A stretch of DNA of 64,000 nt from an uncultured Ruminococcus sp. (GTDB taxonomy: Bacteria > Bacillota > Clostridia > Oscillospirales > Ruminococcaceae). A model generated the notes under the pieces. That model saw only the letters and a program-made list of their open reading frames with translations, ran no database searches and was not told where the DNA came from. The stretch's first letter is position 1, and every line of letters starts with the position of its first letter. Location of the stretch: NCBI GenBank assembly GCA_902800795.1, contig CADCFQ010000001.1:62001-126000 (forward strand), read 5' to 3'. Made by a program: the position numbers and the translations under genes. Below are positions 61,540-64,000 of this stretch, in pieces.

Positions 61540-63114
61540 ATGAATAGTTTCCTTAAATGGTTTTTTGTCTTCATATCCGAGATGCTGAAAGGCTTTGCAC
61601 AGATCTTTTCAGGTCTGTGGAACGGATTGAAGCAGATATTCAACATTAAAAACTACATAAATATATTCAAGACCTACTCTACCGATTTCGGTGCTTTGGG
61701 CTGGATCCTTGCGGTCCTTGCTATCATAGTGGTCGTGGCTATCTATGTCCTGATAGTGTTCATTATCATCTTTGCGATAAGAAAATATATCAGGTTCCGA
61801 CACTCCATCGTTTCCAATGAGGACCTTTTGGAGGAGATAGCTCACCTGCAGAGACAGGTCTTGAAGATGACCAAGGAAAAGGACGAGATAATGGCGATGA
61901 AGGTCGCTCAGATGGGTATACCCACCTCGGGTGCGCTGTCGCTGGCGGACGGAACGTTCGGTACAGGGCTCGAGGGCGGCGAGGGCGCTCCCGAAGCTCA
62001 GGGCGTTGCCGAGGACGGTATCGTTCATACGAACGATGTCAGGTTCTCGAAGCTCATTGAGGTCGATAACTTCTACAAGACCTATGAGCCGCCCGAGTAT
62101 GACAACTCCATCACTCTCGCACAGTTCTGCGATATGTACCGCAACTTTGCCTGCTCGAGGATGCACCTGTTCTATGAGCCGAAAACTATCTGGCTCTTTG
62201 TTGCAGGTATGGCTTCCACGAAGCTCATCATCCTACAGGGTATATCCGGTACCGGTAAAACATCGCTGCCTTACTCCTTCGGAAAGTTCTTGGGCAACGA
62301 TACCACTATCGCATCCGTTCAGCCCTCCTGGCGTGACAGGACCGAGCTATTCGGTTACTTCAACGAATTTACGAAGAACTTCAACGAGACCGAGGTCCTC
62401 AAGAGGATCTACTCGTCGAACTATAACAACGATATCAACCTTATCCTTCTCGATGAGATGAACATCGCCCGTATCGAGTATTACTTCGCAGAGATGCTGT
62501 CCATCCTCGAAATGCCGAATGCGGACGAGTGGGAGCTGGATATAGTTCCGAATGTATGGAGCACCGACCCCGAGAAGCTTGACAAGGGCAAGCTCGTTAT
62601 ACCCCAGAATATATGGTACATCGGTACGGCTAATAACGACGACTCGACCTTTGCTATTTCGGATAAGGTCTATGACCGTGCTCAGCCTATCAACCTCGAT
62701 GCCAAGGGCGTTGCCTTCGATGCTCCCGATCAGGGACCTATCAATATGGGCTTCGACCACGTTGTAGAGCTGTTCCAGGAGGCTTGGGACAAGTATCCTA
62801 TCTCCCAGGAGAACCTAAAGAAGATACAGCAGCTTGACCTTTGGGTAATTGAAAAGCTCAGAGTGGCTTTCGGTAACCGTATCCTTAAGCAGATGGGTCT
62901 GTTCGTGCCTGTATATGTAGCCTGCGGCGGCGAAGAGCTGGACGGTATCGACTACGTTCTGGCAACAAAGATCTTCAGAAAGTTTGAATCCCTCAACCTT
63001 GCAATGCTCAGAGATGAGCTGCGTGAGCTTGTTGTCTACATCCAGAAGTCTTTCGGAAAGAACCAGATGAAGGAATCTGTGGCTTATCTCGAAAGGCTCC
63101 AGAAGCTGTTCTGA
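61540..63114 (+). CDS. Membrane-anchored McrB-like AAA+ ATPase
   Basis: 524 residues. An amphipathic N terminus, a strong membrane segment at about 55-81 (WILAVLAIIVVVAIYVLIVF), a coiled coil (about 92-118), a Gly/Ala linker, then the ATPase: Walker A GISGTGKTS near 236-244, Walker B LILLDEMNIARIEYYFAEML, sensor-like YIGTANNDDSTF. The ATPase resembles McrB/DUF2357-partner AAA+ proteins, but a membrane anchor is unusual for that group. It lies between sipW and a DUF2357-like gene in one operon. Its role (defence or surface assembly) is open. Confidence 0.78.
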   Translation: MNSFLKWFFVFISEMLKGFAQIFSGLWNGLKQIFNIKNYINIFKTYSTDFGALGWILAVLAIIVVVAIYVLIVFIIIFAIRKYIRFRHSIVSNEDLLEEIAHLQRQVLKMTKEKDEIMAMKVAQMGIPTSGALSLADGTFGTGLEGGEGAPEAQGVAEDGIVHTNDVRFSKLIEVDNFYKTYEPPEYDNSITLAQFCDMYRNFACSRMHLFYEPKTIWLFVAGMASTKLIILQGISGTGKTSLPYSFGKFLGNDTTIASVQPSWRDRTELFGYFNEFTKNFNETEVLKRIYSSNYNNDINLILLDEMNIARIEYYFAEMLSILEMPNADEWELDIVPNVWSTDPEKLDKGKLVIPQNIWYIGTANNDDSTFAISDKVYDRAQPINLDAKGVAFDAPDQGPINMGFDHVVELFQEAWDKYPISQENLKKIQQLDLWVIEKLRVAFGNRILKQMGLFVPVYVACGGEELDGIDYVLATKIFRKFESLNLAMLRDELRELVVYIQKSFGKNQMKESVAYLERLQKLF

Positions 63115-63160
63115 TAATTTTTTCAAAACAGCTTAGTCCCCGGAAAAGGTGGTGAAACGA

Positions 63161-64000
63161 TTGAGCGGCTTATATGGCGAATGGTATGAGGATTTCAAGG
63201 AATCTATGGCAGCGTTCGGCGATGATGAGCTTTACGGCAATCTTGAGTCGCTCATTCAGGCCAGCAGGAACACCTTTGCTGTCAACCGAAAGCTTATGGC
63301 AAAGGCTATCGACGTTTCCTGGGTCGAGACCATAGAGAACGGCCTTCTCCACGTTGATAACGTGCTCAGAGACCCAAGGCGCACCATCGAGGACGTTGAG
63401 GAGATCGTGCCTATTGCGCTTTCAAGAAAGATAACGGTGGAGTCTGTAAAGCACCTGGCTCAGCACACCGACCTTATCCAGAGCGTTGACAGGAAGACAG
63501 GCAAGATCACCCCTTCCAAGATCCTTAATATCCATAAGGAAGAAAGCCTTATGACCTATGAGAACAAGTTTGTCAATACTCTGGTCGACAGGCTGTACAT
63601 TTTCATAAACACCAGATATGAGAAGCTTGCTCAGGTGTCACGTGACGAGGAGGTCTATACCCTCGGCTATGACACCTTTATTGACAACGGAGCAGGCGGA
63701 AAAATGAAGATAGAGGTCAAGCTCGAAACAACTGAGAGCCTTGACACCTATGACGATAACGGCGTTTCGATCTGGCAGAGGGTCGAGAAGCTGAAAAAGG
63801 CGATAGAGGGATATAAGGGTTCCGAGCTTTGTACGACGCTTGGGAACACCTATATCAGACCGCCTGTTATGAGAACTAATGCGATAATGAAAAATGTCGA
63901 CCTTAAAGCGTGTCTTGCGCTGTGGCAGTATATCGAGAGCTATGATAAGGTCGGCTATGAGATAAATGTGGAGAACACGGCTGTGAAGCCCGATGACAGC
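63161..64000 (+). CDS. DUF2357-like protein, 5' part
   Basis: An open frame of 280 codons runs to the right edge from a TTG at 63161, 7 nt behind AGGTGGTG. Visible features are HLAQHTDLIQSVDRKTGKIT, TYENKFVNTLVDRLYIFINT and RPPVMRTNAIMKNVDLKA, which fit the N-terminal part of DUF2357-type partners of McrB-like ATPases. Some family members end in a PD-(D/E)XK nuclease fold, but that part is outside the window. It is 46 nt behind the AAA+ gene. Confidence 0.65.
   Translation, partial: MSGLYGEWYEDFKESMAAFGDDELYGNLESLIQASRNTFAVNRKLMAKAIDVSWVETIENGLLHVDNVLRDPRRTIEDVEEIVPIALSRKITVESVKHLAQHTDLIQSVDRKTGKITPSKILNIHKEESLMTYENKFVNTLVDRLYIFINTRYEKLAQVSRDEEVYTLGYDTFIDNGAGGKMKIEVKLETTESLDTYDDNGVSIWQRVEKLKKAIEGYKGSELCTTLGNTYIRPPVMRTNAIMKNVDLKACLALWQYIESYDKVGYEINVENTAVKPDDS

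Noticed and set aside
61540..64000. Calling the last two genes a restriction system (McrBC).
   Set aside because: The ATPase has a membrane anchor, no methyl-DNA-binding domain is visible, and the nuclease region of the partner is outside the window.

Overview
The window looks like a chromosomal segment of an anaerobic, low-to-mid G+C Firmicute of the Ruminococcus/Oscillospiraceae type. This is inferred from gene content and not from a marker gene: indolepyruvate:ferredoxin oxidoreductase, Rex, HPr kinase with RapZ and WhiA, a PHP-type DnaE, the YfmF/YfmH pair, an ECF folate transporter under a THF riboswitch, and very regular TTGACA-17-TATAAT promoters. No tRNA, rRNA or CRISPR array was seen.

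Layout. Positions 1-386 hold the 3' end of a D-Ala-D-Ala carboxypeptidase. From 453 to 6915 the minus strand carries iorA-iorB-paaK (aryl-pyruvate/aryl-CoA metabolism), pyrE-rex, and a cysteine hydrolase with an orphan ABC ATPase. From 7027 the plus strand has a promoter, a THF riboswitch and folT-folC. ldh (minus) and ilvB (plus) diverge across about 690 bp of intergenic repeats. Then follow an SGNH hydrolase, a DUF815 ATPase, a GNAT enzyme and ispD, then a decayed BspA-type leucine-rich-repeat remnant. A minus-strand response regulator / kinase / ABC ATPase / FtsX permease operon and prs come next. From 23056 to 39915 the plus strand is a dense housekeeping series: murD, two M42 peptidases, GNAT, a YnbB-like PLP enzyme, hprK, murB, rapZ, whiA, dnaE, yfmF, yfmH, lgt. 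An XRE/zinc-ribbon membrane protein and folD follow.

From about 41,800 to the right edge the window changes character. It is an accessory surface locus: a candidate small RNA; a promoter and structured leader; a SipW/TasA-type secreted subunit with its own terminator; an operon of three more membrane-proximal proteins; and an 11.2-kb gene for a 3737-residue exported protein with GLUG-like beta-helix repeats. After an IS66 remnant and an orphan copy of the giant protein's C-terminal tail comes a second operon with its own promoter: a degenerate EAL-domain protein, another TasA-like subunit, a SipW-type (Ser/His) signal peptidase, a membrane-anchored McrB-like AAA+ ATPase and a DUF2357-like protein cut by the window edge. 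I propose this is one cell-surface fibre or adhesin system in which SipW processes the small subunits and the giant protein is the main exported product. The AAA+/DUF2357 pair is the least explained part and the best candidate for undescribed biology.

At the DNA level, three promoters (yfmF, folD, ilvB) share a homologous upstream module ending in a palindrome that abuts the -35 box. Two of them are also followed by a leader hairpin. Function and homology statements rest on reading motifs by eye; no database search was run.
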